From Candidatus Atribacteria bacterium (GTDB lineage Bacteria > Atribacterota > Phoenicimicrobiia > Phoenicimicrobiales > Phoenicimicrobiaceae), in the NCBI GenBank assembly GCA_003513845.1, contig DOTB01000050.1, positions 1 through 64,000 of the forward strand: DNA of 64,000 nucleotides. Reading direction: 5' to 3'. Made by a program: the position numbers and the translations under genes. This document shows, piece after piece, positions 46,105-53,626 of this stretch. Below the pieces are notes generated by a model that saw only the letters and a list, made by a program, of their open reading frames with translations, did not search any database and was not told the DNA's origin. How positions within the stretch are numbered: the stretch's first letter is position 1; each line of letters starts with the position of its first letter.

Positions 46105-47127
46105 TCAAATATTTTTCTTTTTTGTCTTCACTTTCCCTGAGGATTCTCTTATTATCAACTGAGTAGGTAACTCTATCTTTAGTGGCCCTTCCTTCTTCCC
46201 CTTTATTAATTGAACTAATAGACTTATAGCGGTAGTTCCCATTTCATAGATAGGTTGTCGAACTGTAGTTAAAGTTGGTTCTGTATAGGAAGCTAACTGA
46301 ATATCATCAAAACCAATAACGGCGATATCTTCCGGAATTTTTAAACCCTTTTCCTTTATCGCCTTCATCGCCCCAATCGCATCTAAATCATTAGCCACAA
46401 AGACTGCGGTGGGGATAGATGAGGCTTCTAAAAGTTTACGCATTGCTTCATAACCACTTTCCTCAGTATTAATACTTTCCATAGTTAATTCTTTGCCATA
46501 CTCAAGATTATGTTCTTTTAATGCCTGAAGGTAACCTTCGAATCTTTCTTGATTAAAAACAAAATCAAATGAACCACCGAGATAGCCAATTCTTTTATGC
46601 CCCGAATTTACCAAATAAGTTACTGCCTGGTAAGCTCCCTTCCTGTTTTCAGCATCGACATAATTTGCTTTTTCATAATCTATTTTCCCTGTAAGTATAT
46701 AAGGAAATTTGTTCTCACTTAATTGAATTATTCCCTTATCACCCCTGTTTACTCCTACCAACAAGAGGCCATCTACACGTCGGTCGTGGAATAGCTGAGA
46801 GTAGTTGAATTGATGTTCGTTTATGAATAATAAAAGATCGTACCCTTCGATTTTAGCTTGATGAGTAAACCCACGGAGAATCTCAGTGTAAAAAGGATTG
46901 CCAAAGGTTTTATCTTGAGGAGAAGGGATAATTAGACCGATTGTTTCGGCTTTATTGGTAGTAAGCCTTCTGGCTGTTACATTAGGATAATAACCAGTTT
47001 CTTTAATGGCTTTTATTACTCTTTCTCGAGTTTTCGAGGTAACTTTGGGGCTATTATTTATAACTCTTGATACAGTAGCTTTAGACACATTAGCTAATTG
47101 AGCTATATGTTCAATAGTCTTTTTCAT
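46105..47127 (-). CDS. LacI-family regulator of the maltodextrin genes
   Basis: 340 residues. N-terminal helix-turn-helix TIEHIAQLANVSKATVSRVIN at about 4-24, hinge LTTNKAETIGLIIP and a periplasmic-binding-like effector domain ending TTVRQPIYEMGTTAISLLVQLIKG. It heads the gene group for amylase, transporter, phosphorylase and MalQ on the same strand. An operator-like dyad lies 37-54 bases upstream of its start codon, so it likely represses itself and the operon until maltodextrin is present. Confidence 0.93.
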   Translation of the reverse strand: MKKTIEHIAQLANVSKATVSRVINNSPKVTSKTRERVIKAIKETGYYPNVTARRLTTNKAETIGLIIPSPQDKTFGNPFYTEILRGFTHQAKIEGYDLLLFINEHQFNYSQLFHDRRVDGLLLVGVNRGDKGIIQLSENKFPYILTGKIDYEKANYVDAENRKGAYQAVTYLVNSGHKRIGYLGGSFDFVFNQERFEGYLQALKEHNLEYGKELTMESINTEESGYEAMRKLLEASSIPTAVFVANDLDAIGAMKAIKEKGLKIPEDIAVIGFDDIQLASYTEPTLTTVRQPIYEMGTTAISLLVQLIKGKKEGPLKIELPTQLIIRESSGKVKTKKKNI

Positions 47128-47163
47128 TTTTTGCCTCGATAAGACAATGTAGAAAATTTGGAT

Positions 47164-47181
47164 AATGTAAGCGGTTACATT
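47164..47181. promoter_or_regulatory. LacI-family operator upstream of lacI
   Basis: AATGTAA-GCGG-TTACATT: 7-base arms are exact reverse complements around a GCGG centre, matching the LacI/CcpA-like operator form. It lies just downstream of the -10 region, where binding blocks transcription. Confidence 0.75.
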
Positions 47182-47196
47182 TATTACTATAAAAAT

Positions 47197-47223
47197 AGTA
47201 TACTATTTTATAAAAGATGTCAA
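47197..47223 (-). promoter_or_regulatory. Promoter of the lacI-amylase-mal group
   Basis: Minus-strand TTGACA (47218-47223) with TATACT (47197-47202) at 15 bases, or TACTAT at the standard 17 bases. Confidence 0.6.
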
Positions 47224-47340
47224 GGGCAAGTTAGTATTGTGTATTGCGCAAAGAAAAAAGAATTCAGGAATCATAGGAGATTGTGGCGTATGACTATACT
47301 TCTGAAAAACCATTTTTCCCAAAAAATTCATAAATACGAT

Positions 47341-47364
47341 AAAAAGGCAGACGCTGTGTCTGCC
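47341..47364 (-). terminator. Terminator of the purine operon
   Basis: GGCAGAC (47346-47352) and GTCTGCC (47358-47364) form a 7-bp stem with a 5-base loop. On the minus transcript five U follow (47341-47345). It lies about 40 bases after the purH stop codon. Confidence 0.85.
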
Positions 47365-47404
47365 CTTACCAATGAATTCAATTGATCAATTAATTAGCTA
47401 CAAA

Positions 47405-48964
47405 TCAATGTTTAAAACATCTTACTCCAGTAAAGACCATTGCCAGATTATGTTCATTGGCGGCTTCTATAACTTCTTTATCCCGCTTGGAACCTCCGGG
47501 TTGAATAATAGCAGTTATCCCTGCTTTAGCTGCTTCATCTACACCATCTCTAAAAGGGAAGAAGGCATCAGAAGCAAGATATGAACCCTTAGAACGACCT
47601 TCTGATTTTATAACAGCAATTTTTACTGCATCTACTCGACTCATCTGCCCAGCACCAATTCCTACCGTCTGCTTATTTTTGGTCAAAACAATAGCATTAG
47701 ATTTTACTTGTTTGACCACTTTCCAGGCAAACAAGAGCTCTTCTAATTCATCTTTATTTGGCTTTCTTTTAGTCATTACCTTTAAATCTTCTACTGAGAT
47801 TTTCTTTATATCCTTATCTTGAACCAGAAATCCACCTGGTATTTTTTTAATATCTTTTATCTGAGCATCTCTATTTTCTAAATCTCCCACTTTTATTAAT
47901 CGGCGATTCTTTTTCAGCCTTAAGATATTTAGAGCCTCATCTTCAAAATCAGGAGCCAGAACTGCCTCCACAAAAGGTGTTTCATTAATTAAATCAGCCA
48001 ATTTTGTCCCCACCCTCCTATTTAAACCAATAATACTCCCATAGGAAGAAAGAGGGTCACCCTGGTAAGCTTTTTGATAGGCCTCCTCTATGGTCGATGC
48101 ACTGGCTAAACCGCAAGGATTAGTGTGTTTTACAAAAACTACTGTAGGTTCTTGAAAATCTTTTACTATCTCCAGAACTGCTCCTAAATCTACTAAATTA
48201 TTAAAAGATAATTCTTTGCCACTTAATTGTATTGCATCTCCCAAATTTGCCTCTTCTACAAATATTTCTTTGTAGAAAGAAGCAGATTGATGGGGGTTTT
48301 CTCCATAGCGCAGGTCTAAAACTTTTTCGCCCAATAAATTTAAAGTTCGGGGGGAAGAGATTAAGTCTCTGGTCAAATTTTTTCTTAGATATTGAGCAAT
48401 TATTCCATCATAAAAGGAGGTGTGTTCAAATACTTTGACTGCTAATTTCTTTTTGGTATCCAAGGATATTTCCCTATTATTTTTCTTTAATTCTTCTAAA
48501 ATTACTGAATAATCTTGGGGATTTATTACCACAGCTACATCTTGATAGTTCTTGGCTGCAGCCCTCAAAAGAGAAGGTCCGCCAATATCTATATTCTCGA
48601 TAGCTTCTTCTAATTTTACCCCTTCTTTAGAAACTGTTTTTTGAAAAGGATATAAATTTACCACTACCAGACTAATTGGTTCTATCTGTTGGGTGGCTAA
48701 TTGCTCTTGATGAAGAGGGTTATCGCTCCTGGCTAATATTCCTCCAAAAATCAAAGGATGGAGAGTCTTTACTCTTCCATCCAATATCTCCGGAAAATTG
48801 GTTACTTCAGAAATTAATTTTACCTTAACCTTTGCTTCCTGGAGTAATCGAGCAGTCCCACCGGTAGATATTATTTCAATACCTAACTCTTCCAATCCTT
48901 TGGCAAAATCAACAATGCCTTCTTTATCAGAAACGCTTATTAAAGCACGTTTTATTTTAGTCAT
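47405..48964 (-). CDS. purH: Bifunctional AICAR transformylase / IMP cyclohydrolase
   Basis: 519 residues. IMP cyclohydrolase part: ALISVSDKEGIVDFAKGLEELGIEIISTGGTARLL and FPEILDGRVKTLHPLIFGGIL. Transformylase part: LRYGENPHQSASFY, FVKHTNPCGLA and the C-terminal AITAIIQPGGSKRDKEVIEAA-type stretch. It makes IMP from AICAR, which is also a by-product of HisF/HisH. AAAGGAG precedes the ATG. Last gene of the operon. Confidence 0.96.
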   Translation of the reverse strand: MTKIKRALISVSDKEGIVDFAKGLEELGIEIISTGGTARLLQEAKVKVKLISEVTNFPEILDGRVKTLHPLIFGGILARSDNPLHQEQLATQQIEPISLVVVNLYPFQKTVSKEGVKLEEAIENIDIGGPSLLRAAAKNYQDVAVVINPQDYSVILEELKKNNREISLDTKKKLAVKVFEHTSFYDGIIAQYLRKNLTRDLISSPRTLNLLGEKVLDLRYGENPHQSASFYKEIFVEEANLGDAIQLSGKELSFNNLVDLGAVLEIVKDFQEPTVVFVKHTNPCGLASASTIEEAYQKAYQGDPLSSYGSIIGLNRRVGTKLADLINETPFVEAVLAPDFEDEALNILRLKKNRRLIKVGDLENRDAQIKDIKKIPGGFLVQDKDIKKISVEDLKVMTKRKPNKDELEELLFAWKVVKQVKSNAIVLTKNKQTVGIGAGQMSRVDAVKIAVIKSEGRSKGSYLASDAFFPFRDGVDEAAKAGITAIIQPGGSKRDKEVIEAANEHNLAMVFTGVRCFKH

Positions 48965-48993
48965 TTTTTCTTCTCCTTTATCTATCTTTAAAA

Positions 48994-49012
48994 GACAGGC
49001 GAGATGCCTGTC
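48994..49012. repeat. Short palindromic repeat between purD and purH
   Basis: GACAGGC (48994-49000) and GCCTGTC (49006-49012) form a hairpin with a 5-base loop. On the minus strand it reads TAGGACAGGCAT-CTC-GCCTGTC, a variant of the TAGGGGC-type palindromes in this window. No U-run, so not a terminator. Confidence 0.5.
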
Positions 49013-49026
49013 CTATGGGAATATTT

Positions 49027-50295
49027 TTATTTTAGGGCTTTTGAAGCAATATCTTTTCGATAATACATTTCCTCAAAATAAATTTCTTTTACTTCCTTAT
49101 ATGCCTTCTCTCTTGCTTTAGATATAGTCTCATCCCAGGCAGTTATTCCTAGAACTCTTCCTCCTGATGTAATAATCTTATTATCTTCGAGTTTGGTACC
49201 AGCATGAAAGACCATTATATTTCTCATTTTTTCTAATCTTTCTAAACCACTAATAACCTTTCCTTTCTGATATTTATCTGGATATCCCCCTGACGCCACT
49301 ACTACACATACTGTGGCATTATCTTCCCATTCGATGTTGATTTTATCCAGATTCTTCTCAATTACTGCAATTAATATATCTACTAAATCTGTTTTTAATC
49401 TTGGTAATATTACTTGAGTTTCCGGGTCACCAAAGCGAGCATTAAATTCTAAAACTTTAGGGCCTTCTTTAGTTAATATCAACCCAGCATAAAGTACTCC
49501 TTTATACTCTCTTCCTTCACTCCGTAATCCCTTTATAGTAGGTTTTAAAATCTCTTCTAAAACTCTCCTTTCAAACTCATCAGGATAAAAGGGGACTGGA
49601 GAATAAGCTCCCATTCCACCAGTATTAGGTCCCTGGTCATCGTCAAATATCTTTTTGTGGTCCTGAGAGGAAACCATAGGCACAACAGTTCTCCCATCAC
49701 AAAATGCTAAAATGGATACCTCTTCCCCTTCTAAAAATTCCTCTATTACTACCTGCTTACCTGCTTCTCCAAATTTTTTTTCCTCCATTAAGGCATCTAA
49801 AGCATCTCTAGCTTGAACCAGATCTTTTACAATAAATACTCCTTTACCAGCTGCCAATCCATCTGCTTTTATTGCTAAAGGGAAAGTCTGTTGTTTTATA
49901 TAATCGAACGCCTTTTCACTATCCTGAAAGACCTGATAATTAGCGGTAGGTATATTATACTTTTTCATTAAGTGCTTGGAGAAAACCTTGCTTGACTCGA
50001 TCTCTGTGGCCTCTTTGCTTGGACCAAATATCCGCAAACCCTTCCTGTTAAACTCATTTACTATTCCTTTGGATAAAGGCAATTCTGGTCCCACTACAGT
50101 CAAATCAATCTCTTCTTTTTGGACAAAATTAGCTAACTTATCTATGTTTTCTGCATCAATATCTATACACCGGGCTAATTGAGAAATTCCTGCATTACCC
50201 GGGGCACAATAAATTTTAGAAACTTTCGGACTTTGAGCAATTTTCCACACCAGGGTATGTTCTCTTCCTCCACTGCCTATTACCAGTACTTTCAT
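49027..50295 (-). CDS. purD: Phosphoribosylamine-glycine ligase
   Basis: 422 residues, ATP-grasp. MKVLVIGSGGREHTLVWKIAQS at the N-terminus, LAIKADGLAAGKGVFIVKD, DHKKIFDDDQGPNTGGMGAYSP and LEFNARFGDPETQVILPRL are PurD signatures. It makes GAR. Start supported by GAGAGGT upstream of the ATG. Confidence 0.96.
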   Translation of the reverse strand: MKVLVIGSGGREHTLVWKIAQSPKVSKIYCAPGNAGISQLARCIDIDAENIDKLANFVQKEEIDLTVVGPELPLSKGIVNEFNRKGLRIFGPSKEATEIESSKVFSKHLMKKYNIPTANYQVFQDSEKAFDYIKQQTFPLAIKADGLAAGKGVFIVKDLVQARDALDALMEEKKFGEAGKQVVIEEFLEGEEVSILAFCDGRTVVPMVSSQDHKKIFDDDQGPNTGGMGAYSPVPFYPDEFERRVLEEILKPTIKGLRSEGREYKGVLYAGLILTKEGPKVLEFNARFGDPETQVILPRLKTDLVDILIAVIEKNLDKINIEWEDNATVCVVVASGGYPDKYQKGKVISGLERLEKMRNIMVFHAGTKLEDNKIITSGGRVLGITAWDETISKAREKAYKEVKEIYFEEMYYRKDIASKALK

Positions 50296-50340
50296 CTCAA
50301 GTTTACCTCTCTTCTAAAAATCCTAATCAGTCCTTATTGC

Positions 50341-50360
50341 GGGCTCAATAAATCGAGCTC
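50341..50360. repeat. Short palindromic repeat between purN and purD
   Basis: GCTCAAT (50343-50349) and ATCGAGC (50352-50358) form a hairpin with one G:U-type mismatch. Its sequence is close to the perfect copy at 52080-52099 (GGGCTCGAT / ATCGAGCCC). Confidence 0.5.
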
Positions 50361-50384
50361 CAACTTAATTTTTTTTATAAATGA

Positions 50385-50987
50385 TTATTTAATAAAAACT
50401 TTTCTCCCTTTGACAATTAATCTACCCTGACAAAATAATTGTATTGCCTGAGGATAGATTTGGTGTTCTTCTTTTAAAATTTTTTCCGCTAATGATTCCT
50501 CGGTATCATCATCCTTTACCTCTACCTCCTTCTGTAAAATGATAGGGCCAGAATCTACTCCTTCATCAACGAAATGAACTGTACAGCCAGAAATCTTCAC
50601 TCCATATTCTATAGCTTGTCTCTGGGCATGTAAACCTGGAAAAGAAGGAAGTAATGCAGGATGAATATTCATTATCTTATTTTTATACATTTTAATAAAA
50701 TAGGGACTCAAAATTCTCATATAACCAGCCAAAACTACCAGATCAACATCCTTCTCCTTCAAATATTCCACAATTTTTTTATCATAATCTTCCCTATTTT
50801 CAAAACTTTTAAAATTAATATATCGAGTTTCGATATTGTTTTGCTCAGCTCTCTTTAGAGCAAAGGCATCGCGATTATCACTAATAACAATACTAATCTT
50901 TCCCTCAATTTTACCTTCTTTGATAGCCTCAATTATAGCCTGCAAATTAGTTCCTCTGCCTGAAACCAACACTCCAATATTAATCAT
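50385..50987 (-). CDS. purN: Phosphoribosylglycinamide formyltransferase
   Basis: About 200 residues from MINIGVLVSGRGTNLQAIIE; the ATG at 50987 has GAAGGAG upstream, while the longer open frame would read through a palindrome. NIHPALLPSFPGLHAQRQAIEYGVKISGCTVHFVDEG carries the catalytic His and the substrate loop. It transfers a formyl group from 10-formyl-THF to GAR. Confidence 0.95.
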   Translation of the reverse strand: MINIGVLVSGRGTNLQAIIEAIKEGKIEGKISIVISDNRDAFALKRAEQNNIETRYINFKSFENREDYDKKIVEYLKEKDVDLVVLAGYMRILSPYFIKMYKNKIMNIHPALLPSFPGLHAQRQAIEYGVKISGCTVHFVDEGVDSGPIILQKEVEVKDDDTEESLAEKILKEEHQIYPQAIQLFCQGRLIVKGRKVFIK

Positions 50988-51003
50988 TAGCTCTTTCTCC
51001 TTC

Positions 51004-51044
51004 AAAATGTAAACAAAAGTGCCAGGCACTTTTGTTTACATTTT
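51004..51044. repeat. 41-bp perfect palindrome overlapping the purM stop codon
   Basis: Arms 51004-51023 and 51025-51044 are exact 20-base reverse complements around one base, with AAAGTGCC/GGCACTTT at the centre and TGTAAACA outside. The purM TAA (51036-51038) lies inside it and purN follows. As RNA it forms a very stable hairpin. It could act in processing, in translational separation of the two genes, or be a mobile repeat. Confidence 0.75.
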
Positions 51045-52043
51045 TACTACTTGGCCAATAAGATAAGAAAGAAAATTCATCTCATTGAGTTCTTTAATTA
51101 TTTCTTCAGCATCATTTGACCTTACAATTAGTGCCATCCCAATTCCCACATTAAAGGTACGATACATTTCTTCATCAGAAATTCTTCCTTCTTTTTGAAT
51201 TAAAGAAAAGATAGGGGGTTTAGGCCAGCTTTCTCTATTAATCCGAATTGAAACTCCCTCAGGCAAAACCCTGTAAATGTTTTCCACCATCCCCCCACCA
51301 GTAATGTGAGCTATTCCTAAGAGTTTATACTTTTCCAATAAATGTAAAATTGGTTTTACATAGATTCGGGTGGGAGTAAGTAACTCCTCCCCTAAAGTTT
51401 TCCCTAAAGAAGGTATAAATTCTTCTAAAGTATATCTCTTCTCTTCCAATAAAACTTTCCTAACCAAAGAAAAGCCATTACTGTGCAACCCACAAGAAGT
51501 AACGCCTATAATTGAATCTCCTTCTCTAATCTCTCGGCCATCAATTATTTTACTCTTTTCTACAATACCTACTGCAAATCCAGCTAAATCATATTCTCCT
51601 TCAGCATAGAAATCAGGCATTTCAGCAGTCTCTCCACCTAACAAAGCACAATTCGCCATTTTACACCCTTCGGTAATTCCTCTTATAAGCTCAACAACTA
51701 CTTTTTTTGACAGTTTACCAATAGAAATATAATCCAGAAAAAATAAAGGCTTCGCTCCACAAGTAATGATATCATTAACCGACATTGCCACTAAATCTAT
51801 CCCTACAGTGTTATGTTTATTTAAGGCAAAAGCAATTTTTAATTTAGTCCCCACTCCGTCAGTACCAGAAACTAATACCGGCTCCTTATAATTTTGGCCA
51901 GTTAATGAAAATAATCCGCCAAATCCTCCTATATCACCCAATACTCCCGAGATAAATGTTTTTCTAATTAATGGCTTTACTCCTTTTACTACCTGGTTAG
52001 CCAGATCGATATCCACCCCAGCTTCTTTATAAGATCTTGTCAT
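51036..52043 (-). CDS. purM: Phosphoribosylformylglycinamidine cyclo-ligase
   Basis: About 335 residues from MTRSYKEAGVDIDLANQVVKG (ATG at 52043), the family's normal N-terminus; the frame is open 23 codons upstream but a purine-rich AAAGGAAGG lies inside that stretch. GTDGVGTKLKIAFALNKHNTVGIDLVAMSVNDI, LGGETAEMPDFY and AHITGGGMVENIYRVLPEG are PurM signatures. It makes AIR. Confidence 0.94.
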   Translation of the reverse strand: MTRSYKEAGVDIDLANQVVKGVKPLIRKTFISGVLGDIGGFGGLFSLTGQNYKEPVLVSGTDGVGTKLKIAFALNKHNTVGIDLVAMSVNDIITCGAKPLFFLDYISIGKLSKKVVVELIRGITEGCKMANCALLGGETAEMPDFYAEGEYDLAGFAVGIVEKSKIIDGREIREGDSIIGVTSCGLHSNGFSLVRKVLLEEKRYTLEEFIPSLGKTLGEELLTPTRIYVKPILHLLEKYKLLGIAHITGGGMVENIYRVLPEGVSIRINRESWPKPPIFSLIQKEGRISDEEMYRTFNVGIGMALIVRSNDAEEIIKELNEMNFLSYLIGQVVKM

Positions 52044-52079
52044 CAGTTTAATTTTCCTTCCTTTAATTAGCATACTCTC

Positions 52080-52099
52080 GGGCTCGATGAATCGAGCCC
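52080..52099. repeat. Short palindromic repeat upstream of purM
   Basis: GGGCTCGAT (52080-52088) and ATCGAGCCC (52091-52099) are exact 9-base arms with a 2-base loop. On the minus strand it reads TAGGGGCTCGAT-TC-ATCGAGCCC; the best-preserved member of the family. Confidence 0.65.
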
Positions 52100-52129
52100 C
52101 TACATTTAACACATTAATTATTCCTGTGC

Positions 52130-52248
52130 GAGATACAAATTTAATTTTGTGCTTTATACTTTTCGTTTTTTACTACCTTAACTAGCTAACAACCAGATAA
52201 CCAATTAACTATATACGAGATACGATTCACGAGATAGAGATACGAAAT
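52130..52248. repeat. Intergenic word-repeat region between purF and purM
   Basis: Contains CTAGCTAACAACCAGATAAC, CAATTAACTATATACGAGA and GATACGATTCACGAGATAGA, words of the same kind as in the gaps at 25905-26070 and 56935-57262. No gene is visible. Confidence 0.4.
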
Positions 52249-53619
52249 CTATATTGGATACTTCCCATCGAAACAGGCTAAACAAAAATTATCAGCAGGA
52301 ATTTTATCAAAAATACTGCATAGCCCTTTTATGCTTACATGACCTAAACTATCAGCTCCCAACCACTTTCTGGTTTCTTCTAAACTGTGATTAGCAGCCC
52401 ATAAATCTTTCTTGTTGGGAGTATCTATTCCATAAAAACAGGGCCACATAACTGGTGGTGAGCTTATTCGTAAATGAACTTCTCTCGCTCCCGCCTCTTT
52501 TAGAAGTTTAATAAGTTTTTTACTGGTAGTTCCACGGACAATCGAATCATCGACTAATATCACTCTTTTCCCCTCTAAAATCTTTTTAATGGGAGAAAGT
52601 TTTATTTTTACTGAGCCTTCTCTTATTGATTGTACCGGTTGAATAAAAGTTCTCCCGATATAATGATTTCTTAATAATCCTTCTCCATAAGGAATTCCAG
52701 ATTGGTAAGCATAGCCTATAGCAGTATATCTTCCCGAATCAGGGACTGGCATTACCAAATCCGCTTCAACGGGATGTTCTTGAGCCAATCTTTGACCCAT
52801 TTTTTGTCTGCTGAAAGCAACATTTTCTCCATAAATATCACTATCTGGACGAGCAAGATACACAAATTCAAAAACACAAAAAGCCCCTTTTCTAGAAGGT
52901 AATATTCGAAAAGATTTTAAACCATTTCTGTCAATTACAATCATCTCACCCGGTTCTACTTCTCTTATAAATTCTGCGCCAATAAGGTTAAAAGCAGAGG
53001 TTTCAGAAGCAAAAAGATAAGAATCTTTTAATTTTCCTAACGAAAGAGGCCGAAATCCACAACGATCACGAAGACCAATTAATTTCTTATTGGTCATAAT
53101 AATTAGGGAAAAAGCTCCTTTTAGCTGGGCTGCAACTGACTTAATTGCATCTTCAATATCCTCTTCAGCTCTTTCAGCAATTAAACTGCCCATTATCTCA
53201 GTGTTGGTAGTAGAGCGAGATAAATTTGTTTCCTGGGTTATTTTTGCTTTCAGTTCATCAGAATTCATTAAACTACCATTGTGAGCTAAAACAAAAGTCT
53301 TCCCCTTGTGTTCATTTATTAAAGGCTGGCTACTTTTCCAAAGGTCTTTACCTTTAGCTGAATAACGAACATGGCCTACAGCACAATTACCTTGCAAGAT
53401 ACTCAATTTTTCTTCATTAAACACCTCGGAAACCAGTCCCAAATCCTTATAGACTAAAATATTTTCTCCGTCAGATACAGCAATCCCTGCGCTCTCCTGC
53501 CCCCGATGCTGAAGGGCATAAAGACCAAAATAAGTCAATTTAGCCACATCTATAGATGTATCCTTTTTACTTCCATTACCGTTATTAAAGATTCCAAAAA
53601 TTCCACACTCTTCACGCAT
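52249..53619 (-). CDS. purF: Amidophosphoribosyltransferase
   Basis: 456 residues. After processing, the nucleophile would be Cys4 of MREECGIFGIF; glutaminase signatures YALQHRGQESAGIAVSD and VGHVRYSAKG follow. The PRPP-binding motif is VILVDDSIVRGTTSKKL. Cysteines near the C-terminus (KGLCSIFDKIPADNFCLACF) fit the [4Fe-4S] type of PurF. First committed step of purine synthesis. AGAGGT precedes the ATG; 7 bases separate it from purL. Confidence 0.96.
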   Translation of the reverse strand: MREECGIFGIFNNGNGSKKDTSIDVAKLTYFGLYALQHRGQESAGIAVSDGENILVYKDLGLVSEVFNEEKLSILQGNCAVGHVRYSAKGKDLWKSSQPLINEHKGKTFVLAHNGSLMNSDELKAKITQETNLSRSTTNTEIMGSLIAERAEEDIEDAIKSVAAQLKGAFSLIIMTNKKLIGLRDRCGFRPLSLGKLKDSYLFASETSAFNLIGAEFIREVEPGEMIVIDRNGLKSFRILPSRKGAFCVFEFVYLARPDSDIYGENVAFSRQKMGQRLAQEHPVEADLVMPVPDSGRYTAIGYAYQSGIPYGEGLLRNHYIGRTFIQPVQSIREGSVKIKLSPIKKILEGKRVILVDDSIVRGTTSKKLIKLLKEAGAREVHLRISSPPVMWPCFYGIDTPNKKDLWAANHSLEETRKWLGADSLGHVSIKGLCSIFDKIPADNFCLACFDGKYPI

Positions 53620-53626
53620 TAATCTA

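Noticed and set aside
50988..51029. N-terminal extension of PurN
   Set aside because: It would encode half of the 41-bp palindrome; the ATG at 50987 with GAAGGAG and the family N-terminus is better.
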